DNA of 64,000 nt. Origin: Negativibacillus massiliensis (GTDB lineage: Bacteria; Bacillota; Clostridia; Oscillospirales; Ruminococcaceae). The position numbers were made by a program, and so were the translations under genes. Positions 33,513 through 42,168 of this stretch are shown here, piece after piece; position 1 is the stretch's first letter; each line of letters begins with the position of its first letter. The stretch covers positions 682,001 to 746,000 of the forward strand of contig NZ_FTRU01000008.1 in NCBI RefSeq assembly GCF_900148495.1, written 5' to 3'. The notes under the pieces were generated by a model, which was given only the letters and a program-made list of their open reading frames with translations, had not been told where the DNA came from and did not search any database.

Positions 33513-34142
33513 GAAGTTTTCGTCCACCTTTTACAAAAGGTGGCGGTGTCCAGAGGCAGAGACTCTGGGCGCTCGTCGCAACGAGCGAAACTCCTTATCC
33601 GTGAAAGCGCATTTGCGGGTGAATTTTTCAATCCAAAATTGGGATTGAAAAAGAGGGGGCTTTTGCAAGAGAAAAGCCCCCTAGACAGACAAATGACACG
33701 CACTTGCCAGAAAAACTTCCCAGTGGGAGATTTTTCTGTTGTCTGTGCTGTTGATCAGAAAAATAATAACTTTTATTTTATTCTGTCGAAGCCTTCTTGC
33801 TCTAACGAGCGAATGTGTTAGCTTAAGCGTTGCCGCGTGCTGAAACTACAATTTCGCACCAAACCTAAACGCGATATTGTGTCCAGCTTCAAGCTGGTGC
33901 CGTCGAAAATCATCCACTGGATAATTTTTGAGGTCGCTCTCTGCTTGCAATCGGCTTTCGAGAACCTTTTCTCTTGCAGAAAAGGGGATTGAAAACAAGT
34001 TTTCAATCAGGAGTTTGCTCTTTTTGCCCATAAAGGATTGGGCAAAATTGCCTGCGGCAACCGAGCAAAGCTCCTTTCCAACTCCAGAAAATGTCGCTCA
34101 CTGTGGTGAGCGACCAGAGTTTCACTCTGGACTGGACGATTT
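33513..34142. repeat. Mirrored hairpin element A (infB/rbfA gap)
   Basis: About 630 bp of non-coding sequence starting near the infB stop. The left part is a chain of hairpins: CCACCTTTT/AAAAGGTGG, CCAGAG/CTCTGG, CGCTCGT/ACGAGCG, TTCAATCC/GGATTGAA, GGGGGCTTTT/AAAAGCCCCC. A 55-bp core (33878-33932) differs at one base from element B. The right part again has CCAGAG/CTCTGG and CGCTCAC/GTGAGCG stems. Both outer ends carry TCGTCCA as an inverted repeat. Short frames in it are not convincing genes. Confidence 0.75.
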
Positions 34143-34188
34143 TTTGAAAAAAATTGAGTAAAACTTTTATTTTTGCTCAACTAAACTT

Positions 34189-34216
34189 TTGTTAATTTAT
34201 ATCCCAAAATCATAAT
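34189..34216 (+). promoter_or_regulatory. Possible internal promoter for rbfA
   Basis: TTGTTA, a 16-bp spacer, then CATAAT. It is followed by a strong hairpin AATGAGGaCTGAA/TTCAGcCCTCATT (about 34213-34246) before the rbfA ribosome site. Confidence 0.35.
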
Positions 34217-34279
34217 GAGGACTGAACAAATGTTTCAGCCCTCATTTGCAATACGACTAAAACAGAAAGGAGAATTTCC

Positions 34280-34645
34280 ATGGGCTTTCGTGTAGGAAGA
34301 ACCAGTGAGGACTTGAAAAGGGAATTGACCGACATTATCCGTCATGTCAAGGACCCAAGAGTTTCCTCTATCCTCACCATTATTAAGGTAGAACTTTCCA
34401 ACGATCTTTCTCATTGCAAGGTTTATATCAGCTCGCTGGAAGGAATGGATAAAGCAAAGGAAGCAGTTAAGGGACTCAACAATGCAAACGGCTTTATCAA
34501 ACATGAGGTAAATTCCCGCATCAAAATGCGCCGCATTCCAGATTTCCATTTTATTGCGGATGATTCTACCGAATACAGCGCAGATATTGCGCGTATCCTC
34601 AACAGCCTTGATATCAAAAAGGACGAGGAAGAAGTCGAAGAATAG
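34280..34645 (+). CDS. rbfA: 30S ribosome-binding factor A
   Basis: 121 residues with the KH-type fold: RTSEDLKRELTDIIRHVKDPRV, the VELSNDLSHCKVYISSL core and the RIKMRRIPDFHFIADDSTEYS end. It is a cold-shock protein needed for 16S 5'-end processing. It has an AAAGGAGAATTTCC ribosome site. It is followed 22 bp later by a DHH phosphoesterase, the usual order. Confidence 0.95.
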   Translation: MGFRVGRTSEDLKRELTDIIRHVKDPRVSSILTIIKVELSNDLSHCKVYISSLEGMDKAKEAVKGLNNANGFIKHEVNSRIKMRRIPDFHFIADDSTEYSADIARILNSLDIKKDEEEVEE

Positions 34646-34667
34646 AAGTGAGAAAGGAAGAGACATC

Positions 34668-35654
34668 GTGTCCCAAATGATTTGCTTGGAACAGGCAGCC
34701 AAATTTTTGTCTGACGCGCAGGATATTTTAATTTTGACCCATAAAAGTCCCGATGGAGATACCATCGGCAGCGCTTTTGCGCTGATGCATGCTCTGCACA
34801 GACTTGGAAAACGCGCGGATGTTCTATGTCAGGACCCGATTGCTCCATACTATTCCTATCTTTTTGAAAACGGAAAATACGATACAACGCTGGAAAATCT
34901 GCCGTTCGAGCCAAAGACTCTGGTTTCGGTTGATGTGGCTGATCAAAAGCTTTTGGGGGAGAAATTGTCCCAATATGCAGATCGAATTGATCTGAGTGTG
35001 GATCACCACGCCTCCAATACCGGCTATGCAAAACAATTGCTGCTCCGTTCAGATGCAGCCGCAAACTGTGAGCTGATGCTCGATTTGATTGAGGCAATGG
35101 GAGTAAAGCTGGATCAGCAGATTGTGGACAGCCTGTATACTGGAATCGTGACCGATACCGGATGTTTTCGCTATCCTTCCACCACCGTGCAGACCCATAT
35201 TGCCGCTCAGAAACTTCTGCTTGCAGGAGCGCAGATGCGCCTGATCCACCGACTGATGCTGGAAAGCACCAGTCGGGGAAAGGTGCAGTTGATTTGTGAT
35301 GCACTGCACAGCCTTCGTTACGAGCTGGATGGAAAATGTGCGGTAATCAGCCTGATGCGGGACCGAATTAATGAGCTTCAGGTTACGGATGATGAGCTGG
35401 AAGGACTTTCTTCGCTCCCAAGATCTATCGAAGGCGTGCAGGTTGGAGTGACTCTTCGTCAGTTTAAAAGCTATCAAGGATATAAGATTTCGGTCAGAAC
35501 CGATACAACAGTCGATGCCTGTGCAATCTGTAAACGTCTGGGTGGCGGAGGACATGCCGGAGCTGCCGGATGTACGATAGAAGGAAAAGATGTTACCTTG
35601 GAACAGGCATACCAGAAAATTCTGGAATCGGTTCGTGTGGAATTGTGTCAGTAA
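34668..35654 (+). CDS. DHH-family phosphoesterase, NrnA-like (oligoRNase/pAp phosphatase)
   Basis: 328 residues. The GTG start is 9 bases after AAGGA; ATG three codons later is too distant. The metal-binding motifs are ILTHKSPDGDTIGS, VSVDVAD and the DHH triad in LSVDHHASN. A TGIVTDTGCFRY motif and the C-terminal DHHA1 glycine loop GGGGHAGAAG complete the family pattern. It degrades short oligoribonucleotides or pAp. It sits between rbfA and truB in the standard order. Confidence 0.93.
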   Translation: MSQMICLEQAAKFLSDAQDILILTHKSPDGDTIGSAFALMHALHRLGKRADVLCQDPIAPYYSYLFENGKYDTTLENLPFEPKTLVSVDVADQKLLGEKLSQYADRIDLSVDHHASNTGYAKQLLLRSDAAANCELMLDLIEAMGVKLDQQIVDSLYTGIVTDTGCFRYPSTTVQTHIAAQKLLLAGAQMRLIHRLMLESTSRGKVQLICDALHSLRYELDGKCAVISLMRDRINELQVTDDELEGLSSLPRSIEGVQVGVTLRQFKSYQGYKISVRTDTTVDACAICKRLGGGGHAGAAGCTIEGKDVTLEQAYQKILESVRVELCQ

Positions 35655-35668
35655 AAGGAGGAAATACT

Positions 35669-36583
35669 TTGGACGGAATTATTATCCTGGACAAACCGGA
35701 GGATTTTACCTCCTTTGATATGGTGGCAAAGATGCGCCGCCTGCTGGGTACCAGAAAGGTCGGCCATGCGGGAACTCTTGACCCAATGGCAACCGGTGTA
35801 CTGCCGATTTTTGTGGGACGTGCAACCAAATGCTGCGATATCCTGCCAAATCAGAATAAACGATACACTGCGACCTTTCAGTTGGGTTATACGACCGATA
35901 CCCTGGATGCAACTGGAAGGGTGCTGACCCGTACCGAAGTTTCGGCAACCAAAGAGGATGTTGAGAAAGCACTGGAATCTTTCCGCGGAGAGATCATGCA
36001 GCTGCCGCCAATGTACTCAGCAATTCAGATTAACGGAAAACGACTGTATGATCTGGCGCGTCAAGGCATCGAGATTGAGCGGGAGAAGCGTCCTGTTACC
36101 ATCACGGAATTGAATCTGCTGAGCGCAGATGATACACAGCATATCTATCAAATCGATGTTGCCTGCTCGAAGGGAACCTATATCCGCACTCTTTGCGCTG
36201 ATATTGGAGAAGCGTTAGGCTGCGGAGCAACCATGACCGCACTGCGTCGAACCGAAGCAGCTGGATTTTCCATTGCAGACAGCATCACGCTGGAAGAAGC
36301 GGAAAAACTTTCGGAAGAGGGAACACTTACCGAGCGTCTGCTTCCAATCCGTACCGTTTTCGAATCTTTGCCGGCGCTGCATCTGGCTGGCCGTCAGCAG
36401 ACCCTTTTCCAGAATGGTGTCAAGCTGGATCTTGCCCGCCTTAACGAAATGAAAACCATGCAGGGATATACCGGTGATATTCGGGTAATGGGAGAAGATG
36501 ATGTGTTTTTGGGCATCAGTGTTGCTGACTGGGAAAATGGAGAGCTCAAGATGAAGAAGCTGTTTTCCATTCTGGAAGGTTAG
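35669..36583 (+). CDS. truB: tRNA pseudouridine(55) synthase
   Basis: 304 residues from the TTG 7 bases after AAAGGAGGA. The catalytic Asp lies in KVGHAGTLDPMATGVLP. Further TruB signatures are QLPPMYSAIQINGKRLYDLAR and the VACSKGTYIRTLCADIG block. The C-terminal region is PUA-like. It makes psi55 in the T loop of elongator tRNAs. It ends 184 bp before the ribF promoter. Confidence 0.95.
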   Translation: MDGIIILDKPEDFTSFDMVAKMRRLLGTRKVGHAGTLDPMATGVLPIFVGRATKCCDILPNQNKRYTATFQLGYTTDTLDATGRVLTRTEVSATKEDVEKALESFRGEIMQLPPMYSAIQINGKRLYDLARQGIEIEREKRPVTITELNLLSADDTQHIYQIDVACSKGTYIRTLCADIGEALGCGATMTALRRTEAAGFSIADSITLEEAEKLSEEGTLTERLLPIRTVFESLPALHLAGRQQTLFQNGVKLDLARLNEMKTMQGYTGDIRVMGEDDVFLGISVADWENGELKMKKLFSILEG

Positions 36584-36766
36584 TGACAACAATTTTGTTT
36601 TTAAGGGATAAATGAAAAACAAAATTTGAAAACACAAAAAAATGATTCCGAAATCAAGAAACAAATAGAATTGATTATTATTGTACGATAAATACAAAAA
36701 TAGTCATGGAATTGTTGATATAGTACAGTTTTGACACTTCGTTAAAATATAATCAAACAAACTGCC

Positions 36767-36795
36767 TTGCAAATGGACAAAAATCTGTCTATAAT
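36767..36795 (+). promoter_or_regulatory. Promoter of ribF
   Basis: TTGCAA, a 17-bp spacer, then TATAAT. The expected transcript start near 36802 rules out GTG 36798 as the ribF start and favours TTG 36825. Confidence 0.7.
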
Positions 36796-36824
36796 GTGTG
36801 ATGAAGGAAATGGGGAAAGAGAGC

Positions 36825-37784
36825 TTGAAAGTTGTAAAAGATTTTATGCGGCCGGAATCCGGAAAACCGGCATCGGTTGCTCTGGGACTGTTTGACGGAA
36901 TTCACATTGGTCATCGGGAAGTTTTGGGCAAGGCGCTGGAAAATAGTGAGCTTGCTCCCTGTGTATTTACATATACAATCTCTAACTCAATTCCTCAAAT
37001 CAAAAAAAATTACATGAGTCTGACACCAGATGAGCAGAAGTGTGCGATTCTGGAGCGGATGGGCTTTGAATTGGTTGTCATGCCGGACTTTGAACGATTC
37101 AAAGACATGGAGCCGGAGGAGTTTGTTGAGAAGATGTTGATTGAAAAGATGGGCGCAAAAGAATTGAGCTGTGGTTATGACTTTACTTTTGGAAAAAAAG
37201 GAGCAGGAACGACCCAGCAGCTTCGTGAAATTGCCCAGAAACACGGAGTAAAACTGAACGTTTGTGACCCAATCAATCTGGATGGGGAACCGGTCAGCTC
37301 CACCCGTATTCGCCAGGCGATTCTGGAGGGAAAGATGGATCAGGCAAGCCGTATGCTGGGAAGACGTTTCTGTATCCGCCTGAAGGTGGAGCACGGCAAC
37401 CAGATTGGACGTCTGATGGATTTTCCGACCATCAATCAGGTTTTCCCTCGCTATCATATTGTGCCAAAATATGGTGTTTACTCTACGGTAGTGAACATTG
37501 ACGGCAAGCTGTACGGCGGTGTAACCAATGTTGGAGTAAAGCCTACGGTTGGTTCGGACGGTCCACTTGCAGAGACCTATATCATGGACTTTTCTGGAGA
37601 TCTGTATGGAAAGATTGTGGAGGTTTACTTCTTCCGCTTTGTTCGTCCGGAACAGAAATTTTCGTCCATCGATCAGCTGAAAGCACAGATTGCTGCAGAT
37701 AAAGACAATGTCATGAAAGATATTGCCAGCAACATCGAGCAGATGGTTTTCCGTGACGGCCATCCAGAAGACATTGCATTATAA
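36825..37784 (+). CDS. ribF: Bifunctional riboflavin kinase/FAD synthetase
   Basis: 319 residues if it starts at TTG 36825 (GGGGAAAGAGAG upstream); an earlier in-frame GTG/ATG lies at or before the predicted transcript start. The N-terminal FMN adenylyltransferase has ALGLFDGIHIGHR (nucleotidyl-transferase HxGH) and SSTRIRQAI. The C-terminal riboflavin kinase has GNQIGRLMDFPTIN and the VKPTVG loop. It supplies FMN and FAD. It is the last gene before the second hairpin element. Confidence 0.93.
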   Translation: MKVVKDFMRPESGKPASVALGLFDGIHIGHREVLGKALENSELAPCVFTYTISNSIPQIKKNYMSLTPDEQKCAILERMGFELVVMPDFERFKDMEPEEFVEKMLIEKMGAKELSCGYDFTFGKKGAGTTQQLREIAQKHGVKLNVCDPINLDGEPVSSTRIRQAILEGKMDQASRMLGRRFCIRLKVEHGNQIGRLMDFPTINQVFPRYHIVPKYGVYSTVVNIDGKLYGGVTNVGVKPTVGSDGPLAETYIMDFSGDLYGKIVEVYFFRFVRPEQKFSSIDQLKAQIAADKDNVMKDIASNIEQMVFRDGHPEDIAL

Positions 37785-37806
37785 AAAGTAGCCTGAGGAC
37801 GAAAAC

Positions 37807-38367
37807 AAAAGTTTTTGGTCTAGCTTTTTACAAAAAGCTCGCGGTTCCCAAAGGCAGAGCCTTTGGGCGCTCGTCGCAACGAGCGAAAACCTTATCGTCA
37901 GGCGCCTTTGCGGGTGAATTTTTCAATCCAAACCTTGGATTGAAAAAAGAGGGGGCTTTTGTAAGAGAAAAGCCCCCTTGAGAAACAAACGACACGCACT
38001 TTTTAGAAAAACCTCCCACTGGAAGGTTTTTCTGCTGTCTATGCTATTGCCTGAAAAAATTGATAAATTGTAAGCGAATTTAGTAATGTAAGCGATTGCC
38101 GCGTGTTAAAATTATTATTTCCAACCAAACCAGAGCACGAAACTGTGTCCAGCTTCAAGCTGGTGCCGTCAAAAATCATCCACTGGATAATTTTTGAGTA
38201 TAGTTTGTACTTGCAATCGGCTTTCGAGAACTTTTTCACTTGCAAAAAGTTCTCGAGCTCTCAAAAATGCGCTTTCACGGATAAAGAGTTTCACACTCTG
38301 CGGAGTGCGCCAAGGGCTTTGCCCTTTGGAAACCCACCACCCTTTGGAAAAGGTGGACGAAAACTTT
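37807..38367. repeat. Mirrored hairpin element B (ribF/rpsO gap)
   Basis: About 560 bp, related to element A. The order is AGCTTTTT/AAAAAGCT, CCCAAAG/CTTTGGG, CGCTCGT/ACGAGCG, TTCAATCC/GGATTGAA, GGGGGCTTTT/AAAAGCCCCC. The shared core is at 38144-38198. The right end, read on the opposite strand (AAAGTTTTCGTCCACC, then TTTCCAAAGGG, then CTTTATCCGTGAAAGCGC), matches the left end of element A. The element is thus flanked by a long diverged inverted repeat. No protein is supported. Confidence 0.75.
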
Positions 38368-38429
38368 AATTTATTTTTTATATCACAAAAAATACGGGAA
38401 AAACTTTTCGTATTTTGGGAAAAACCCTG

Positions 38430-38458
38430 TTTACAAACCTAAAAGGGTATGATATACT
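38430..38458 (+). promoter_or_regulatory. Promoter of rpsO-pnp
   Basis: TTTACA, a 17-bp spacer, then TATACT preceded by TGA (extended -10). Confidence 0.75.
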
Positions 38459-38464
38459 AATTAG

Positions 38465-38604
38465 GTGAGCTGTGCAAGCTCAAACACATTGCCGTGGCCC
38501 AGTTTGGGGATACCGCCTTGTAGTTTCCGCAAAAGGACGAACAGGCATTTCACCAGCCCTAAACCCAGTCACAGGTGAAATATTATGAAGAGGTGAATGT
38601 AACC
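38465..38604 (+). promoter_or_regulatory. Structured 5' leader of rpsO (candidate S15 autoregulatory RNA)
   Basis: About 140 bases with GAGC/GCTC at the start, a GC-rich middle, and ATTTCACC pairing with GGTGAAAT shortly before the ribosome site AGGTGA (38591-38596). S15 represses its own mRNA through leader structures in many bacteria. Matching this one to a known class needs folding and covariance search. Confidence 0.45.
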
Positions 38605-38871
38605 ATGATGAGAAAAGAAGAAAAAACACAGGTAATCGAACAGAACAGACTGCACGACACCGACACAGGTTCCGCTGAAGTACAGATCGCAATTCTCACT
38701 AAGAGAATCAACGACCTGACCGAGCATTTCAAAGCTAACAAAAACGACCATCACTCCAGACGTGGTCTGCTGAAAATGGTAGGTCGTCGCCGCAACATGC
38801 TCAACTACCTGAAGAAAAAAGATATCAATCGTTACCGTGCAATCATCGAGAAACTGGGTCTGAGAAAGTAA
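38605..38871 (+). CDS. rpsO: 30S ribosomal protein S15
   Basis: 88 residues from ATG 38605 (8 bases after AGGTGA; an ATG follows directly at 38608). [11 protein letters not shown]-type motif ([16 protein letters not shown]), [25 protein letters not shown] and [12 protein letters not shown] are all standard. It binds the central domain of 16S rRNA. It lies upstream of pnp, as in most bacteria. Confidence 0.97.
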   Translation: MMRKEEKTQVIEQNRLHDTDTGSAEVQIAILTKRINDLTEHFKANKNDHHSRRGLLKMVGRRRNMLNYLKKKDINRYRAIIEKLGLRK

Positions 38872-38887
38872 TTTCCTCAGATTGTCT

Positions 38888-38936
38888 GAAAAGGGCGGAG
38901 GTATCCGGAGCAATCCGCGGTACTTCTGCCTTTTAT
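38888..38936 (+). terminator. Imperfect terminator or processing hairpin after rpsO
   Basis: AAAAGGGCGGAGGTA...TACTTCTGCCTTTT forms a long imperfect stem ending in TTTT. It probably allows partial read-through to pnp. Confidence 0.45.
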
Positions 38937-38939
38937 GTA

Positions 38940-39072
38940 TGAACAAAAAGGGACGGTTGGGCAGAAAACCTATTTTTAGCATCAAATCGAGCAGCAAAAC
39001 AGTTTGAGGCTGGATTTTTTGCTAAAAGGGTAATGTCCCGGCCGCCCGAGAATTTCAAAGGAGGCTGCAACT
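38940..39072 (+). promoter_or_regulatory. pnp leader region
   Basis: The segment between rpsO and pnp can form a long stem from CCTATTTTTAGCA (38969 on) with TTGCTAAAAGG (about 39019-39029). GC-rich flanks GGGACGGTTGGGC and GTCCCGGCCGCCC surround it. pnp leaders are autoregulated through RNase III sites in E. coli; whether this applies here is unknown. AAAGGAGG precedes the pnp ATG. Confidence 0.3.
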
Positions 39073-41190
39073 ATGTTTGAAAATTTCAGAGTGTTTGAAA
39101 CAGAGCTTGCCGGAAAGAAAATTTCCTTCGAAACCGGCAAAATGGCTTGTCTGGCAAACGGTTCCGTTCTGGTACGCTACGGCGATACCACCGTTATGGT
39201 AAACGTTACTGCTGCACCAAAACCACGTGAGGGCGTTGATTTCTTCCCTCTGTCGGTTGATTTTGAGGAAAAACTGTACGCAGTTGGTAAAATCCCAGGT
39301 TCCTTCATTAAACGTGAGAGCCGTCCATCCCAGAAAGCAATCCTGACTTCCCGTCTGGTAGACCGTCCAATCCGTCCTCTCTTCCCAAAAGATATGAGAA
39401 ACGACGTTTCGGTTGTTATGACCGTTCTCTCGGTTGATCAGGATTACTCCCCAGAAGTTGCTGGTATGCTCGGTACTTCCTTTGCACTGTCCATTTCCGA
39501 TATTCCATGGAATGGTCCAATCGGCGGTGTTCAGGTAGGTCTGGTTGATGATGAAATCATCATCTGCCCAAATGAAGAGCAGAGAAAGAAATCTGACCTT
39601 CAGCTGACCGTTGCAGGTACCCGCGAAAAGATCGTTATGATCGAAGCTGGTGCAAATCAGGTCAAAGAAGACACCATGCTGGAAGCAATTGCTAAAGCAC
39701 ACGAAGAAATCAAGAAGATTGCACAGTTCATCGCTGACGTACAGGCTGAAATCGGCAAACCAAAATTCAGCTTTGAATCTCAGGAAGTTGACCACGACAT
39801 GTTCGAGGCAATCAAGGACTTCGCAATTGATAAAGTAAAATATGCACTGGATACCGACGACAAGAACATCCGTGAAGAGCGTCTGGCTCCAGTAATCGAA
39901 GAAATCCATGCAAAATTCGATGAGCAGTACCCAGAAGAGGGTGCAAAGATCGATGAATGCATCTATAAACTCCAGAAATTTGTTGTAAGAAGATGGCTGC
40001 TGGATGAAGGCAAACGTGTAGACGGCCGTGGCATCGATGAAATTCGTCCTCTGGCTTGTGAGGTAGGGCTCATTCCTCGTGTACATGGTTCTGCACTGTT
40101 CACCCGTGGACAGACTCAGGTTATGACCATCACAACCCTCGGTCCTGTTTCGGATGCTCAGATTCTGGATGGTATCGACAACGAAGATACCAAACGCTAT
40201 ATGCATCAGTACAACTTCCCATCCTACTCGGTTGGCGAAACCAAACCTTCCAGAGGTCCTGGCCGCCGCGAGATCGGTCATGGTGCGCTGGCAGAAAGAG
40301 CTCTGGAACCAGTAATTCCTCCAGTAGAAGAGTTCCCATACGCATACCGTCTGGTATCCGAAGTTCTTTCCTCCAACGGTTCTACCTCTCAGGCTTCCAT
40401 CTGTGCTTCCACACTTTCTCTGATGGATGCAGGTGTTCCGATCAAAGCTCCTGTTGCAGGTATCTCCTGTGGTCTGATCACCGAAGGTGACCGCTGGATG
40501 ACCATGGTTGACATTCAGGGTCTGGAAGACTTCTTCGGCGATATGGACTTTAAGGTTGGCGGTACCCACAAAGGTATCACCGCAATTCAGGTGGATATCA
40601 AGATCGATGGTCTGACACTGGACATCATCCGTGATGCATTTGAAAAGACCCGCAAGGCAAGAATCTACATTCTGGATGAAATCATGCTCAAACAGATCGA
40701 CCGTCCACGTCCGGAAGTAAATGAATACGCTCCGAAGATGGTAAGCCTCCAGATTCCGGTTGACAAGATCCGTGAGGTTATCGGTTCCGGCGGTAAGGTA
40801 ATCCAGAAGATCTGTGCAGAATGCGACGTTAAGATCGACATCGAGGAAAACGGTGATGTATTCGTTTCCGGCATTAAGAAGGAAAACGTAAATCGTGCAG
40901 TAAGCATGATCGAAACCATCGCTCGCGATCCAGAAGTTGGTGCATTCTATAAAGGCAGAGTTACCAAGCTGATGAACTTCGGTGCATTCGTTGAGATCGC
41001 TCCAGGTAAAGAAGGTCTGGTACACATCTCCAAGCTCGACACCAAACGTGTTGAGAAGGTAGAGGATGTTGTCAATGTTGACGATGAAATTCTGGTTAAA
41101 GTAACCGATATCGACAGCCAGGGCAGAATCAACCTCTCCAGAAAAGATGCGCTGATCGCAATGGAAAATAAACAGAAAAAAGAACAGTAA
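39073..41190 (+). CDS. pnp: Polyribonucleotide nucleotidyltransferase (PNPase)
   Basis: 705 residues: two RNase PH domains (first with ILTSRLVDRPIRPLFPKDMRN, second with RPGRREIGHGALAERAL, outline) separated by an alpha-helical domain. A KH domain (IREVIGSGGKVIQKICAECD) and a C-terminal S1 domain follow (GAFYKGRVTKLMNFGAFVEIAPGKEGLVHISKL). It performs phosphorolytic 3'-5' RNA decay and is part of the degradosome-like complex. It ends at a strong terminator, closing the operon. Confidence 0.97.
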   Translation: MFENFRVFETELAGKKISFETGKMACLANGSVLVRYGDTTVMVNVTAAPKPREGVDFFPLSVDFEEKLYAVGKIPGSFIKRESRPSQKAILTSRLVDRPIRPLFPKDMRNDVSVVMTVLSVDQDYSPEVAGMLGTSFALSISDIPWNGPIGGVQVGLVDDEIIICPNEEQRKKSDLQLTVAGTREKIVMIEAGANQVKEDTMLEAIAKAHEEIKKIAQFIADVQAEIGKPKFSFESQEVDHDMFEAIKDFAIDKVKYALDTDDKNIREERLAPVIEEIHAKFDEQYPEEGAKIDECIYKLQKFVVRRWLLDEGKRVDGRGIDEIRPLACEVGLIPRVHGSALFTRGQTQVMTITTLGPVSDAQILDGIDNEDTKRYMHQYNFPSYSVGETKPSRGPGRREIGHGALAERALEPVIPPVEEFPYAYRLVSEVLSSNGSTSQASICASTLSLMDAGVPIKAPVAGISCGLITEGDRWMTMVDIQGLEDFFGDMDFKVGGTHKGITAIQVDIKIDGLTLDIIRDAFEKTRKARIYILDEIMLKQIDRPRPEVNEYAPKMVSLQIPVDKIREVIGSGGKVIQKICAECDVKIDIEENGDVFVSGIKKENVNRAVSMIETIARDPEVGAFYKGRVTKLMNFGAFVEIAPGKEGLVHISKLDTKRVEKVEDVVNVDDEILVKVTDIDSQGRINLSRKDALIAMENKQKKEQ

Positions 41191-41201
41191 TTGTTTTTAG
41201 G

Positions 41202-41237
41202 ACAGGCAGACACCAAAGTGTCTGCCTGTTTTTTTAT
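41202..41237 (+). terminator. Intrinsic terminator of the rpsO-pnp operon
   Basis: ACAGGCAGACAC / GTGTCTGCCTGT around CAAA, then seven T. Confidence 0.95.
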
Positions 41238-41365
41238 TAGCTTTTAATGGAATTCCAATATTTAAATAGCATGATTGGGGAAAATAGAAATAAAACACAA
41301 GGAAAGTTTTGAAAAAATGATAACGGATGATTTATTTTTCTGTCATGGATTTTATGATCCGAATA

Positions 41366-41374
41366 TGGTATACT
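41366..41374 (+). promoter_or_regulatory. Extended -10 promoter of the SGNH hydrolase gene
   Basis: TGGTATACT, 27 bases before the ATG, with no clear -35. Confidence 0.5.
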
Positions 41375-41400
41375 TTTAAAAACAGAGAAGGAGGGAAGCA

Positions 41401-42093
41401 ATGTCGGTTTTATGTATTGGAGACAGCTTGACCCGCGGACAGGTAGGATATTCCTATCTGCCATTTTTGAAAACGCAAGCAAAATACAAAAATGCCGGTA
41501 AAAATGGCGATACGATTCTTTGTATGACCGATCGACTGAAAGAGATTCTGGAGGGAAAACAATCGATTGACATTGACACTGTCATTGTCGGAATCGGAAC
41601 CAATGACCTGCTGCTTCCCTACCTGACAGGTATTTCACCGTTGTGGAAGATACAGATGAGCCATCGATGCAAAAAGATGCGCTGTGTTACAGAAGACGAC
41701 GCATTTATTTTGGCATATCGCAGGGTCATGCAGATGATTTTCGACAGTAAAAAACGAGGAATTATCCTTGGAATTCCACTGATTCAGTTAAAAAATTTTC
41801 CAAATCAACAAGCAGAAAAACGAAACAAAGCGGTTAAAAAACTAGCGCAGGAGTATGGATTTTCTTTTCTGGATACCAACTGCCTTGGCAGGATGATTCT
41901 GGCAAATCCGCCAGTGTATTCCTGGAAGGGGCAGAACGTTTCCCATTTTGCTGACTCTGCCCTGATGGGTGTAATTCCGCAGGCAAAAGAAGTGTTTACA
42001 TGTAAGCGAAACCTTGTGCTGACGGTGGATGGAGTACATTTTAGCCGGCGAATGGCAAAAACACTGGCAGCCTGTATCGATCGACTCTTATAA
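41401..42093 (+). CDS. SGNH/GDSL-family hydrolase
   Basis: 230 residues. Block I has the catalytic Ser in GDSLTRG (7-13), a Gly in NAGKNGDT is block II, GIGTNDLL is block III, and DGVHFS near 212 has the catalytic Asp-His. There is no signal peptide, so it is cytoplasmic. SGNH enzymes are esterases or lipases on many substrates. It is a single gene between two terminators. Confidence 0.88.
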   Translation: MSVLCIGDSLTRGQVGYSYLPFLKTQAKYKNAGKNGDTILCMTDRLKEILEGKQSIDIDTVIVGIGTNDLLLPYLTGISPLWKIQMSHRCKKMRCVTEDDAFILAYRRVMQMIFDSKKRGIILGIPLIQLKNFPNQQAEKRNKAVKKLAQEYGFSFLDTNCLGRMILANPPVYSWKGQNVSHFADSALMGVIPQAKEVFTCKRNLVLTVDGVHFSRRMAKTLAACIDRLL

Positions 42094-42134
42094 AAAAACA
42101 GCGTTCCTTTTTGGGAGCGCTGTTTTTGTTTTGT
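42092..42134 (+). terminator. Intrinsic terminator of the SGNH hydrolase gene
   Basis: AAAAACAGCGTTCC / GGAGCGCTGTTTTT (one mismatch) and a T-rich tail. Confidence 0.88.
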
Positions 42135-42147
42135 TGGAAATCCAACA
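42132..42147. promoter_or_regulatory. Palindromic operator upstream of cupin-hcp
   Basis: TGTTGGA-AA-TCCAACA is a perfect 7-bp inverted repeat. Its centre lies about 41.5 bases before the transcript start predicted from the -10 at 42169. This is the class II position of CRP/FNR-type activators, the family to which the hcp regulator HcpR belongs. Confidence 0.5.
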
Positions 42148-42168
42148 TACTTTTTAAAAAGAACAATG

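Noticed and set aside
31310-33703. 797-codon minus-strand frame opposite infB
   Set aside because: It is a shadow of infB codon usage: Cys/Phe/Asn-rich, no ribosome site, no domain, and opposite a certain gene.
33818-38245. Similar short minus-strand peptides in elements A and B (SKIIQWMIFDGTSLKLD)
   Set aside because: The similarity lies in the 55-bp hairpin core, which is conserved at DNA level, including positions that would be silent. A structural or recognition role explains it better.
39055-41025. 656-codon minus-strand frame opposite pnp
   Set aside because: Same reasoning; composition is biased and the coding strand is unambiguous.
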